Of a stretch of DNA of 64,000 nucleotides, positions 9,092 through 17,676 are shown piece by piece; position 1 is the stretch's first letter, and each line of letters begins with the position of its first letter. The notes beneath the pieces were generated by a model. That model was not told where the DNA came from. It was given only the letters and a program-made list of their open reading frames with translations, and did not search any database. The DNA comes from HGM04593 sp045654645 (GTDB lineage: Bacteria > Bacteroidota > Bacteroidia > Bacteroidales > Bacteroidaceae): positions 43,514 through 107,513 of the forward strand of contig JAZONR010000044.1 in NCBI GenBank assembly GCA_045654645.1, in the 5' to 3' direction. The position numbers and the translations under genes are program-made.

Positions 9092-10351
9092 TCAGCTTGC
9101 TACTGTAAGCTTCACAAGTTCAATCTTGGTGCTTCGCTGTTTTATGGTTTGGATTTTGTAGCGTCCTATGCCTATTTTCTCGTTCAGCTGCGGGAAACGC
9201 TGGTGATGGGCAAGGATGAAACCTCCAAGGGTCTGGTATTCGTCGGATTCGGGCAAACCAAGGTTAAACATCTCGTTTATGCGCTCAATTTCGAGACGGC
9301 CCGAAAGGATATACTCGTTGTTGCCCAAGGATTTTGCAACAAGATTTTGATTGTCGTGCTCATCTTCAATCTCTCCAATAATCTCTTCAAGAAGGTCCTC
9401 GAGTGATATTATGCCCGATGTGCCGCCAAACTCATCTACTACAACTGCCAGCGACTTCTTCTGCTGCATAAGAGTGCGCATCAGTTTCTGCGCCGATAGT
9501 GTCTCGGGCACAATTGGCATCTTGCATATTTTTTGCTGCCATTTCTTGCCCAAACGGAAAAGTTCCGACGAGTGGATGTAACCGATGATGTCATCTATAT
9601 TCTCCTTGTAGACAACGATTTTTGAGTGTCCCGACTCTATGAACACCGATTTCAGCTCCTCGAGCGGGGTGTTGAACTCCACTGCTTCAATCTCGGTGCG
9701 CGGCACAAGGCAGTCTCTCACTTTGATGCTTGAGAAATCGAGTGCGTTCTGAAATATCCTTACATCATTGTCAATCTTCTCTTCATCGGCATTCTCTATT
9801 GAAGCGAGAATAAGGTTGTTGAGCTCTGTTTTTGAAAATGTGTTGTCGCGTGTCTCGTTCTTGACTTTAATGCCCAGGATGCGCAGCAGCAGCGAAGAGC
9901 ATATTGTTGTGAAGCGCGATAGTGGGTAGAGTAGTATGTAAATGGGGTATGTGACCAACGAAAAACGCTTGAGGGCGCGGTTGGGGTTTATGCGGAAGAG
10001 CGCCTTGGGAATAAACTCACCGGTGAAGATTATGACAATGGTGGAGATTATTGTCTCCAGCAACAGACGCAGGGATGGGGTGGCAGAAAGGCTCTGCAAC
10101 AGTGTGCTGTTGAGGAGCTGGGCCATAAGCATACCATAGATGACAATGGTGATGTTGTTACCCACCAACAGGCTCGAGATGAAATTGTTGCTGTTGGCAT
10201 AGAACTTGTTAATCACATAGGATGTCATTGAACGGTTGCTCTGGTCAATGCCCAATAGCAGCCTGTTCGATGATACGAAGGCAATCTCCATTCCCGAAAA
10301 AAGTGCCGAGAATAGGATTGCGACCACAAGTGATAGTATGAGGGACAGCAT
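9092..10351 (-). CDS. CNNM/CorC-family membrane protein with CBS pair
   Basis: A 419-residue hemolysin-C/CNNM-type protein: an N-terminal transmembrane DUF21 domain (about 1-190, opening LVVAILFSALFSGMEIAFVSSNR with the family's S-G-x-E), a CBS pair (about 205-325, including DCLVPRTEIEAV and VVVDEFGGTSGIISLEDLLEEIIGEI), and a C-terminal CorC_HlyC domain (about 340-415). The family is linked to magnesium/cobalt handling; in related Bacteroidota a homologue is the gliding-associated GldE. It starts 4 bases after the lptC stop, so co-transcription with LPS-transport genes is likely. Confidence 0.88.
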   Translation of the reverse strand: MLSLILSLVVAILFSALFSGMEIAFVSSNRLLLGIDQSNRSMTSYVINKFYANSNNFISSLLVGNNITIVIYGMLMAQLLNSTLLQSLSATPSLRLLLETIISTIVIIFTGEFIPKALFRINPNRALKRFSLVTYPIYILLYPLSRFTTICSSLLLRILGIKVKNETRDNTFSKTELNNLILASIENADEEKIDNDVRIFQNALDFSSIKVRDCLVPRTEIEAVEFNTPLEELKSVFIESGHSKIVVYKENIDDIIGYIHSSELFRLGKKWQQKICKMPIVPETLSAQKLMRTLMQQKKSLAVVVDEFGGTSGIISLEDLLEEIIGEIEDEHDNQNLVAKSLGNNEYILSGRLEIERINEMFNLGLPESDEYQTLGGFILAHHQRFPQLNEKIGIGRYKIQTIKQRSTKIELVKLTVAS

Positions 10352-10355
10352 TTTT

Positions 10356-10940
10356 TTATTCGTCTATTGTGTATATTCCTTTTGTGTTTCTTATTTGCCA
10401 CACCGACAGGTCCTGGTTCGATGAGAATCCCACCCCTTCGGTTACCTGGTCTTCCTGTTCCACCCTTATGTAGGCGTCGGAGTAGATGAGTTTCTCCTCC
10501 TGGTCCCAATAGAGAAGGTCGGTGTAGAAGCGCTGGTTCTGTGGATTGGTCATATTCACATTGCCTATAAGCTTCCACAGCTTCATCTCGTTATAGTAGT
10601 AGGCTGTGTCGCATTTTATGGTGGCCTCAATGTTCATCAAGGTGTCATACTTCTCAAGATATATACCCTCCTTAAAGGCCCAATAGGGTGGGCGGCGCTT
10701 GTTGTAGACAAGCCATTCATCGGCCTCAATCTTGTAGCTTATGTGCCCCGAGTCGCTAATCACCGTGTTTACATCATAAGTGCTCATCACGGCAACCGAG
10801 TCGGGCTGCTCAAAGGAGGGGACAGAGCCTCGCTTGTCTCCTTGACAAGAACATAGAAAAAGATGTACAACAACCATCATTATGACGGCTGTTGTACAGT
10901 ATAATGGGCTTTTTTTATTAGCGGATGGTAGTAGTCTCAT
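10356..10940 (-). CDS. lptC: LPS export protein LptC
   Basis: A 194-residue LptC-type (DUF1239) protein that passes LPS from the LptBFG transporter towards LptA in the periplasm. A hydrophobic N-terminus ends with a possible lipobox (FLCSC, Cys near 32). The beta-jellyroll follows, with the family pattern ISYKIEADEWLVYNKRRPPYWAFKEGIYLEKYD and a C-terminal YWDQEEKLIYSDAYIRVEQ..VTEGVGFSSNQDL. Its start overlaps the 3' end of the TPR gene by 23 bases, consistent with translational coupling. Confidence 0.88.
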   Translation of the reverse strand: MRLLPSANKKSPLYCTTAVIMMVVVHLFLCSCQGDKRGSVPSFEQPDSVAVMSTYDVNTVISDSGHISYKIEADEWLVYNKRRPPYWAFKEGIYLEKYDTLMNIEATIKCDTAYYYNEMKLWKLIGNVNMTNPQNQRFYTDLLYWDQEEKLIYSDAYIRVEQEDQVTEGVGFSSNQDLSVWQIRNTKGIYTIDE

Positions 10941-12339
10941 TTATCCAGCCACCGATAGTTACCTTTTCGCCGGTCTTGTAACCCTTCATAAAGAGCTCCT
11001 GGTCAGAAGGAGTATACTTCTTGTAGGTTGCAATGAACTTGTCGGCCTCACGCTTCACCGAGGGGTCTACAATCTTTGCACGCTCCAGACGGTCGAGGCA
11101 GAGGTAATAGGTACAGTTGTTGAGGGTGTTGTCCTCGCTCCAAGTTGGGCTGGCTGCATAGCACTGCGCAATGAGGATGTGGGGTGCACCATATTTGTTG
11201 TTGAGCTGCAAAGCCTTCTGGGCATAGCTGCGGGCCTTGCCGAACTTGTTGAGGCCAAAATAGATGGCGCCAACCTTGTAGCACAACTCCGATTTGTTGG
11301 TTACACTGGCCTCGAGCTCTATAGCCTGGTCAAAGAACTCCATAGCCTTCTCAATCTCGCCGCGCTTGAAGTAGCGGTAGCCGCAACCCATTGCAGCCTT
11401 TGATGTGGGGGCAATGGCAAGTGCATACTCCGATGCTGTGAGGTAGGCATCCTGCTCGGTACACTTCAGCATACTCATCACCGAGATAACCTTGTTCAGG
11501 TATTCGAGATTGTCCTTGTTGGCCTCAATGGAAGCTGCATAAATCTTGTCGAGGTCCTCGCAAGATGCAGCACCGCTGTTGATGAAGTAGGCGTCGATGT
11601 TGCTCTTTGCAATGCGTGAAAGGTCAATCATCTTGCTATACTTTCCGGCGTTGATGCTATCCTTGGGGTCGCCCTCGGCCTGGTATCTCTGCTCGCAGAG
11701 CTCAATGTTGTCGTGGTACTTGTCGAGTACGTCCACAATGTATTCCGAAGCGTTGAGGTAGTCCTCGATAATCTGTTCGCCGTGGCTCTGGTCGCTCTTG
11801 TACTTAAGGCCTGAATACTTCATAAAGAGCTCGGTTATCTTGTACTCGGACTGTCCCTTCTCAATGGCTACAGACTTTGCAAGCATATCATACACATCTG
11901 CTACAGGAGCATCCTTGTGGTACTTGATGTAGTCAAGAGCCTTCTTGCCAAGAATCTGGCCCTCGGAAAGTTTGGTCTTTGTAATCTGCTGCAGCTTGTC
12001 GATGTAGAGAATCTGCTGGTCATAGACCTTCATCAACAGGTCTATGTACTCCTGCTTCTTGGCAGGGTCGCTCTCCTTTGCGATAAACTCGTTGAGAATC
12101 TTTATACCGTTGCTGTATGTATCTACACGTGCAACAGGGAATTCGTCAAAGAGAACCTTCCAAGAGTCATAGGCCACCTTGTATTCCTTGTTCTTTACAT
12201 TTGTGTTCATAATGCTGATTTCGCGGATGCAACGGATGCTGTCCTCGCCCTGGCCAAAGCGGTAGGGGTTTGTTACGCCGTTCTGTGCATTGGCTGTGAA
12301 TGCGCAGAGGAGTGTGAATGTCAATAGTAATTTTTTCAT
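10918..12339 (-). CDS. Exported tetratricopeptide-repeat protein
   Basis: A 473-residue protein with a signal peptide (MKKLLLTFTLLCAFTANAQ). Helical repeats cover most of the length; recognisable TPR pairs lie in the C-terminal half (for example YRYFKRGEIEKAMEFFDQAIELE and AIYFGLNKFGKARSYAQKALQLNNKYGAPHILIAQCYA). It sits between an outer-membrane protein gene and lptC. A scaffold role in the envelope is plausible but is inferred from position only. Confidence 0.8.
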   Translation of the reverse strand: MKKLLLTFTLLCAFTANAQNGVTNPYRFGQGEDSIRCIREISIMNTNVKNKEYKVAYDSWKVLFDEFPVARVDTYSNGIKILNEFIAKESDPAKKQEYIDLLMKVYDQQILYIDKLQQITKTKLSEGQILGKKALDYIKYHKDAPVADVYDMLAKSVAIEKGQSEYKITELFMKYSGLKYKSDQSHGEQIIEDYLNASEYIVDVLDKYHDNIELCEQRYQAEGDPKDSINAGKYSKMIDLSRIAKSNIDAYFINSGAASCEDLDKIYAASIEANKDNLEYLNKVISVMSMLKCTEQDAYLTASEYALAIAPTSKAAMGCGYRYFKRGEIEKAMEFFDQAIELEASVTNKSELCYKVGAIYFGLNKFGKARSYAQKALQLNNKYGAPHILIAQCYAASPTWSEDNTLNNCTYYLCLDRLERAKIVDPSVKREADKFIATYKKYTPSDQELFMKGYKTGEKVTIGGWINETTTIR

Positions 12340-12349
12340 ATTCTTTTCT

Positions 12350-13600
12350 TTATCTAACTTTTAACTTCATAAACCAACTCTCGTTGAATGTTATTCCAAT
12401 GTTGATTCTCAAATAGTTCTCTGTTATGAGCCCTGCCGAGCGGGGTGCCAGGTGGATGAACTGTCCCGAGATGTGCACTGTGCCGTGGCTGTAGGTGTTG
12501 TTCTTGTTGTAGAAGGGGATTGAAACACCCGCGCTCACGCCATACTCATCACACCCTCTTTGTCCATTGATTTGTGTGTAGGGCTGTGCATAATGGACAC
12601 CGGCTCTATAGTTCATCATTTTGAACAGGTTCTTTGACAACTGTGTTGGTGAGTACTCAAATCCAAGCGACACCTTGCTGCGGTTGGTGCCCACACTGTG
12701 CGTGCTGTCGAAGAATGTCGATGCATCCCATTGTTGGTAAGTGTAATCGGCGCCAAATCCCCACTGGTTGTTGTAGCAATAGAAGAAGCCCGCTCCATAG
12801 GTGTCGGGTAGGTTGAAACCTCCTTTAATCTTCCTTGTTGTGCTTCCTCCGTTGGCTGATACCGTTTCTGTGGCATCGGCGTTCAGGCTGTGCCCAAGCG
12901 AGTATACGGCTCCCAATGTGAGATTATGCTTCTCGGCCATCTTGGCAATGAACTGCAGACCAAAATCGAGTTTGTAGTTCTTTATGTTGGCGCTGTATTG
13001 TTTGCTTGTGTTGGTGCTGTTGGTATATTCGTTGATGACCTGATGTGTTATATCACCATAAATATACGAGCCTGTTACACCGGCCGATACCCATTTGGCT
13101 GGGCTCCAGGCAATTCCAAGATAGGGCTGATAGATGCCGCCCTCGCCCTTGTAGCTGTCTGTATGCACCTCATTGAGTCCCAGCTCTTCTGTTCTGCTGA
13201 AAGAGTAGCCTACATTTGAGTAGGGGAGGAAACCCGCCGACACTCCAAGCCCCTTGCACAGACGGAACTGCATTGCCAGGTAGTCGAAACTGGCGTTTTT
13301 GGCATTGATGCGCTTCTCGCCCTCCTTGAAATTCACGTTCTGCATTGAGAACCCCGCTTCAATGAGCATTGTCAGCGTGTCGGCCGACGAGAATGATGCC
13401 GGGTTCTGCATATTGATGAAACGGCTGTTGCGCAAGCCATAGCCCAAGCCGCCCATTTGGCGGTTGATGCCCAGGCTCTGGTCTGACAGGATACCCAAAC
13501 CATAGCGTGAGTAGGGCGAGTTGATGCCGTTGTCGGCATTGGCACCTGCAACCACAAGCATCAATGTCAGCAACGCTAATATTTGTTTAATTCTTATCAT
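12350..13600 (-). CDS. Outer-membrane beta-barrel protein (FadL/OMPP1-like)
   Basis: A 416-residue protein with a signal peptide (to about residue 22, GANAD). The mature start (NSPYSRYGLGILSD, then GGLGYGLRNSRFINMQNPASFSSADTLTMLIEAG) is the N-terminal hatch pattern seen in FadL/OMPP1-like barrels of Bacteroidota, and the remainder alternates amphipathic strands with aromatic girdles. The substrate is unknown. It overlaps the end of coaX by 14 bases and precedes the TPR gene by 10 bases, so it is in the coaX-lptC operon. Confidence 0.72.
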   Translation of the reverse strand: MIRIKQILALLTLMLVVAGANADNGINSPYSRYGLGILSDQSLGINRQMGGLGYGLRNSRFINMQNPASFSSADTLTMLIEAGFSMQNVNFKEGEKRINAKNASFDYLAMQFRLCKGLGVSAGFLPYSNVGYSFSRTEELGLNEVHTDSYKGEGGIYQPYLGIAWSPAKWVSAGVTGSYIYGDITHQVINEYTNSTNTSKQYSANIKNYKLDFGLQFIAKMAEKHNLTLGAVYSLGHSLNADATETVSANGGSTTRKIKGGFNLPDTYGAGFFYCYNNQWGFGADYTYQQWDASTFFDSTHSVGTNRSKVSLGFEYSPTQLSKNLFKMMNYRAGVHYAQPYTQINGQRGCDEYGVSAGVSIPFYNKNNTYSHGTVHISGQFIHLAPRSAGLITENYLRINIGITFNESWFMKLKVR

Positions 13601-14315
13601 AATTGTCCAAAATCCAATTCAGTCCTTTCGCGACCAAATATTTGTCTGCAAAGTTGCAACTTTTTATGCGATTTTTCAAATGATTTTCATCTCCGCCCGT
13701 TAAAAAAACAAAAACCTCGCCAAATTTTTCCAAAAACTCATTGATGTAGCCGTTTATTTCGTGGCATACACCGCAAACGACTCCGCTTCTTATGGCTGTC
13801 TCTGTGTCATACCCTATTGCGGGTGTATCTCCCTCCTTATCAACAAGTGGCAACTTGTCGGTATATTCGTGCAGCGCTCTCAGACGCATCTTTATTCCCG
13901 GTGCGATGTTGCCGCCGTGGTAGTTGCCGTTGCGCTCCACAAAGTCTATCGTTATGGCCGTTCCGGCATCAACAACCAAAAGGTTGCGGTTGGGGGCTTG
14001 GCTCCAGGCGCCTATGGCTGCAGCAAGCCTGTCGCTGCCCAATGTACCAGGGGTGGCATATTTTATTGTGAGCGGCAGTGGGGTGGAGCTGTTGAACCTT
14101 ATGACAGGGCAGGTTAGTTTTGCAAGCTCATCCTCAAGCCCTTTAGGCTCGGCAATGACACTCGATACAATAGCCTTGGCAATGCCAAACTCCTTGTTCC
14201 ACTCTCCAATGGTATCAAACGAGGTGTTCTCCTTTCTTGTGTGCAGAATGGTTTTTCCATCCTTGAAGAGGAAAAACTTGGCACTATTGTTCCCTATGTC
14301 AATAATCAGGTTCAA
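13587..14315 (-). CDS. coaX: Type III pantothenate kinase (TTG start)
   Basis: CoaX phosphorylates pantothenate, the first step of coenzyme A synthesis, and needs a monovalent cation. The ASKHA-fold motifs are present: N-terminal phosphate loop DIGNNSAKFFLF, DAGTAITIDFV with a catalytic Asp, GGNIAPGIKMR, and the C-terminal LTGGDENHL. I place the start at the TTG at 14315-14313, giving the family-typical N-terminus MNLIIDIGN and 242 residues. An upstream in-frame ATG at 14360 would put the promoter -7 box (14338-14345) inside the gene. It heads the operon running to the CNNM gene. Confidence 0.88.
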   Translation of the reverse strand: MNLIIDIGNNSAKFFLFKDGKTILHTRKENTSFDTIGEWNKEFGIAKAIVSSVIAEPKGLEDELAKLTCPVIRFNSSTPLPLTIKYATPGTLGSDRLAAAIGAWSQAPNRNLLVVDAGTAITIDFVERNGNYHGGNIAPGIKMRLRALHEYTDKLPLVDKEGDTPAIGYDTETAIRSGVVCGVCHEINGYINEFLEKFGEVFVFLTGGDENHLKNRIKSCNFADKYLVAKGLNWILDNYDKN

Positions 14316-14337
14316 ATCAGTTCTTTTAATTTGTTTG

Positions 14338-14345
14338 CAAAGATA
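14338..14345 (-). promoter_or_regulatory. -7 promoter element TATCTTTG of coaX (minus strand)
   Basis: An exact TAnnTTTG match on the minus strand, 22 bases before the TTG start proposed for coaX. The -33 element is weak (TTCTG at about the right distance). It sits between the upstream ATG at 14360 and the TTG at 14315, so it decides the start. Confidence 0.6.
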
Positions 14346-14434
14346 GGGTAAATTATCCAATTTTTACAGAATAACCTCGAATATGTTGCGAAAATGTTGT
14401 CAATTTATGGTGTTTTTATGTTATTATGATATTT

Positions 14435-14467
14435 TTTGGTGTATTTGTGCAGATAGTTGTATCTTTG
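14435..14467 (+). promoter_or_regulatory. Bacteroidota promoter of lnb (TTTG / TATCTTTG)
   Basis: TTTG at 14435-14438 and TATCTTTG at 14460-14467 are separated by 21 bases, matching the housekeeping promoter of this phylum. Transcription should begin near 14473, which excludes the in-frame ATG at 14457 as the start. Confidence 0.75.
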
Positions 14468-14483
14468 CCCAAAATATTACCTT

Positions 14484-15671
14484 ATGTATAGAATGAAGCG
14501 TTTTCTGCTGTTTTGCCTTGTTGCAGTGTCGTTTGTGTGCGGCGCCAGTGCCGGCACTCCCAAATTCAGCGTGCTCACCTGCTCGCCCGGTGATGAGGCC
14601 TATGCACTCTATGGCCACACCGCGTTGCGCTACTGCGATGAGGATGCAGGGGTTGATGTGGTGTTCAACTATGGCTGTTTCGATTTCAGTACTCCAAATT
14701 TTGCGTGGCGTTTTGTGCTTGGCGAGACCGACTACATTGTGGCTATGTCGCATTTCGACGGCTTTCTCGATGAGTATGCTCTTCGCGGCTCAGCAGTTGT
14801 TGAACAGGCTATAGACCTCACTCCCGAGCAAGAGGCGGCGCTGCTGCGTGCATTGGTGCACAACTGCCGTGCCGAAAATCGCGGCTATCGCTACCGCTAT
14901 CTCGATAACAACTGCACCACAAAGGTGCGCGATATGCTGTTGCAACAGCTGTCGGGCACCGTTGCCTATGAGGGCGAGCAACATCCCGCAACAACCTATC
15001 GCGACGCACTCAATGTGGTGGCATCGAGACACCCTTGGTATGCCTTTGGGTTTGGTCTGTTGCTTGGCTCCGACGTAGATGAAGCTCCCGGCAGAGATGC
15101 CTTGCAATTTCTGCCGCTGAACTTTATGAAAGACCTCGAGGGCGCCACCGTTGCAATGCCCGATGGCTCAAGAAAGAAAATAGTTGCAAGCACCAATGTG
15201 CTGCTTGCCGAGAACAGGCCTGCCGCTGTACGCAGTAATTTTACCCCCTTCAATGCCTCTCTGTTGCTGTTGCTGGGCACAATGATTGTTATGCTGTGCG
15301 AGCTTCGCAGCCGCAAGACCTATTGGGGCCTGGATATGTTGCTTATGCTGCTGCAGGGGCTTTCAGGCGCAATGCTGCTCTTTATGGCACTCTTCTCGCA
15401 GCACCCGGCAGTAGGCAACAATTGGCTGCTGCTGTTGCTGAACCCGTTGGCACTGTTGTTGCTGCCGGTGATGCTCTATCGCATAAGAAAGCATCTTGAT
15501 GTAAACTGGATTGCGTGGACACAGATTGTGTTTGTGGCACTCTTTGTGCTGTCGGCAATAGCCGGCCTGCAGTGCTATCCCGCACCCATATATTTCTGCG
15601 CTCTTGCTCTGCTGGTGCGCTCATTGTTCCATCTGTATAAAGAGAGAATATGCGAATTAAACATTGTATAG
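14484..15671 (+). CDS. lnb: Lnb-type lipoprotein N-acyltransferase (DUF4105)
   Basis: About 395 residues: a signal-like helix, a periplasmic DUF4105 domain (about residues 25-230), then five membrane helices (about 255-390). The DUF4105 domain shows the conserved YALYGHTALRY and LDNNCTTKVRDML with the likely catalytic His and Cys. The family has been assigned as the lipoprotein N-acyltransferase Lnb of Bacteroides; I rely on that assignment from memory. Start is ATG 14484 or 14493 because the promoter lies at 14435-14467. It overlaps the next gene by 22 bases, so the two are coupled. Confidence 0.8.
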   Translation: MYRMKRFLLFCLVAVSFVCGASAGTPKFSVLTCSPGDEAYALYGHTALRYCDEDAGVDVVFNYGCFDFSTPNFAWRFVLGETDYIVAMSHFDGFLDEYALRGSAVVEQAIDLTPEQEAALLRALVHNCRAENRGYRYRYLDNNCTTKVRDMLLQQLSGTVAYEGEQHPATTYRDALNVVASRHPWYAFGFGLLLGSDVDEAPGRDALQFLPLNFMKDLEGATVAMPDGSRKKIVASTNVLLAENRPAAVRSNFTPFNASLLLLLGTMIVMLCELRSRKTYWGLDMLLMLLQGLSGAMLLFMALFSQHPAVGNNWLLLLLNPLALLLLPVMLYRIRKHLDVNWIAWTQIVFVALFVLSAIAGLQCYPAPIYFCALALLVRSLFHLYKERICELNIV

Positions 15672-17194
15672 CACTTCTGTTGCTTTCTGCTACAACTGCA
15701 TTGGCCAATCAGCAAGGCAGTGCCCCAAAGCTCTATCTGAATATCGTCGTAGACCAGTTGCGCACCGATTTCCTCTATGAATTCTCCAACCTCTATGGCG
15801 AGGATGGCTTCAAACGCCTGATGTTTGGCGGGCGCATCTATGAAAATGCCTACTATGCCTTTGAGAACATTGACCGTGCAACAGCCGTGGCAACATTGGC
15901 AACAGGTACCAACCCCTATGTGAACGGTATTGTGGGCGAGCGTTGGCTCGACCGCAAGACACTGCGTGTGGTTAATTGTGTCGAGGACAAACGCTGCAAA
16001 GGGCTCTGCTCAACCGAAGCCCTTTCACCGGCCTCGCTCAAGGCTATAACCATCACCGATGAGATGAAACGCTCCACACGTGGCAAGGCAATCGTCTGCT
16101 CCATAGCCCCCGACGGCGATGCGGCAGTACTATCGGGTGGCCACGCTGCCGATGTGGTGCTGTGGAAGAACAATATGGCCGGATATTGGAGCAGTTCCAC
16201 CTACTATGGCGCCTATCCTCTTTGGGCCAACGATATGAACAAGAAGTTGCAGGGCAAGGCAAGCAAATGGACACCGCTGTTCTCAACCTCAAATTACAAT
16301 AACTTCGGCGAGAAGGCCCCTGCGGCATTCTCCTATTCCTTTGACGGCCGTCGCAATATAATAACCTATAAAACAACGGCCTGTATGAACGACGAGGTCA
16401 ATGAGATGGCCTTGGCAATGCTCGACAACAGTGAACTTGGCAAGGATAACATTGCCGACTGTCTGGCATTGACCTATTATGCCGGCAACTACGATGGTGC
16501 GCCAATGGCCCACCGTCCTGTTGAGGTGCAGGATATATATGCCCGCCTCGACCGCAATATTGCGGCGTTGCTCAAAGAACTTGATAAACGCATAGGGCTT
16601 GAAAATGTTGTCGTTTCGCTCTCCTCTACGGGTTATGTTATGGAAAACGGTGCCGAGGGTGAGGAGTACCGTTTGCCGTCGGGCACCATATACAGCGACC
16701 GTGTGCGTGCGCTGCTCAACGTCTATCTTGCTGCCAAATTCGGCAAGGGTGATTACATCGAAGGGGTGTATGGTACACAAATTTTCCTCGACCGCAAGCT
16801 CATAGAGAGTATGAACCTCGACCGTATGGAGGTGGTGTCTCAAGCAGTGGAGTTTCTCAAGTCGCTCGACGGTGTGGAGGATATCTTCACCATCTATCGC
16901 CTGGGTGGAATGTTGAGCCCCGAGTTGCAGTATGCCAAGAATGGTTACAACCCGGTGGGCTCGGGTGATATATGGCTGCGTCTTATGCCGGGCTGGCGCA
17001 TTGTAGAGGAGGAACTGCTTGTCTCTCGTGAGCTCTATCGCGCACCGGTTATGTTCCCCATTATAATCTACGGCGGCGGTGTTGAGCCCGCAGTGGTAGA
17101 CAAACCAACGCCTGCCAATGTGCTGGCAACAGAAATGGCGCGCATCTTGCGTGTTCGCCGTCCCAATGACAATTGCCTCAGGGTATATGAGTGA
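15650..17194 (+). CDS. Alkaline-phosphatase-fold protein, probably inactive
   Basis: A 514-residue exported protein (signal peptide to about residue 19) of the PafA-like alkaline phosphatase/phosphodiesterase superfamily. The first metal-ligand motif VVDQLRTDF is kept (Asp near 34). Other active-site positions differ from the family pattern by my alignment: the nucleophile Thr before the TGT..P..NGI segment reads Arg, TDYxGH reads LTYYAGN, and ADHG reads SSTGY. The C-terminal His motif is also not seen. It overlaps lnb by 22 bases. A regulatory or binding role next to lipoprotein acylation is inference. Confidence 0.78.
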   Translation: MRIKHCIALLLLSATTALANQQGSAPKLYLNIVVDQLRTDFLYEFSNLYGEDGFKRLMFGGRIYENAYYAFENIDRATAVATLATGTNPYVNGIVGERWLDRKTLRVVNCVEDKRCKGLCSTEALSPASLKAITITDEMKRSTRGKAIVCSIAPDGDAAVLSGGHAADVVLWKNNMAGYWSSSTYYGAYPLWANDMNKKLQGKASKWTPLFSTSNYNNFGEKAPAAFSYSFDGRRNIITYKTTACMNDEVNEMALAMLDNSELGKDNIADCLALTYYAGNYDGAPMAHRPVEVQDIYARLDRNIAALLKELDKRIGLENVVVSLSSTGYVMENGAEGEEYRLPSGTIYSDRVRALLNVYLAAKFGKGDYIEGVYGTQIFLDRKLIESMNLDRMEVVSQAVEFLKSLDGVEDIFTIYRLGGMLSPELQYAKNGYNPVGSGDIWLRLMPGWRIVEEELLVSRELYRAPVMFPIIIYGGGVEPAVVDKPTPANVLATEMARILRVRRPNDNCLRVYE

Positions 17195-17217
17195 TATGGA
17201 TTTGTTGCCATATAAAC

Positions 17218-17240
17218 GGGGCCGGATAGCAAGGCCCTTT
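17218..17240 (+). terminator. Short terminator hairpin
   Basis: GGGCC, a 9-base loop and GGCCC followed by four T, 24 bases after the phosphatase-fold gene on the plus strand. Confidence 0.4.
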
Positions 17241-17255
17241 TATTCAAGTTCCAAC

Positions 17256-17308
17256 ATAAAGATAGAGGATGACTTTTCTGAATTTGAAAAGTCATCCTCT
17301 ATCTTTAT
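17256..17308. terminator. Long bidirectional terminator
   Basis: A perfect 23-base stem with a 7-base loop (arms 17256-17278 and 17286-17308) between convergent genes. It carries A and T runs at its feet and should act in both directions. Confidence 0.8.
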
Positions 17309-17320
17309 ATCAAACGTGCA

Positions 17321-17614
17321 TCAATAGCACTGCTCGATGTTCCACACAAAGGCACGAAGGCCCAGCATTTCGGCGCTGTGGTCAATCTTCTTGAGGGCTG
17401 CCAGCAGCGACTCTACAATCTTGTCATCTACCATTGTGATGATACCCGAGTTCATAGAAGCCCACGCGTGTGTGCCATAATGGGGCTCGCCGGTCTTGCT
17501 GCCTCGTCCCTGCATCTGCTCGATGAATGAGAAACCACGGCAATTCAGGCGGTCAAGTGTTGCAATGACAGCATCCTTGTGAGCCTGGTCAAAAGCTATA
17601 AATACTCCTTTCAT
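17321..17614 (-). CDS. PG0541-family transporter-associated protein
   Basis: A 97-residue protein with alternating strands and helices like a PII/CutA-type ferredoxin-like fold (MKGVFIAFDQAHKDAVIATLDRL..GFSFIEQMQGRG, then MNSGIITMVDDKIVESLLAALKKID). It is the last gene of a TetR-TolC-adaptor-RND operon, the same position as P. gingivalis PG0541, and matches the family NCBI names PG0541. By analogy with DUF3240 proteins next to metal RND pumps it may regulate the pump; that is inference. A GC-rich hairpin separates it from the RND gene. Confidence 0.82.
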   Translation of the reverse strand: MKGVFIAFDQAHKDAVIATLDRLNCRGFSFIEQMQGRGSKTGEPHYGTHAWASMNSGIITMVDDKIVESLLAALKKIDHSAEMLGLRAFVWNIEQCY

Positions 17615-17640
17615 AATAGATTATTCCTTGTTAGAATTCC

Positions 17641-17662
17641 CCCGGCGGGCACGCCCGCCGGG
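17641..17662 (-). other. GC-rich intergenic hairpin inside the efflux operon
   Basis: A perfect 10-base stem CCCGGCGGGC/GCCCGCCGGG with a 2-base loop lies between the RND gene and the PG0541-type gene. There is no T run after it on the minus strand, so it is more likely an mRNA-stabilising or processing hairpin than a full terminator. Confidence 0.6.
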
Positions 17663-17676
17663 AAAATGTTTGTTCA

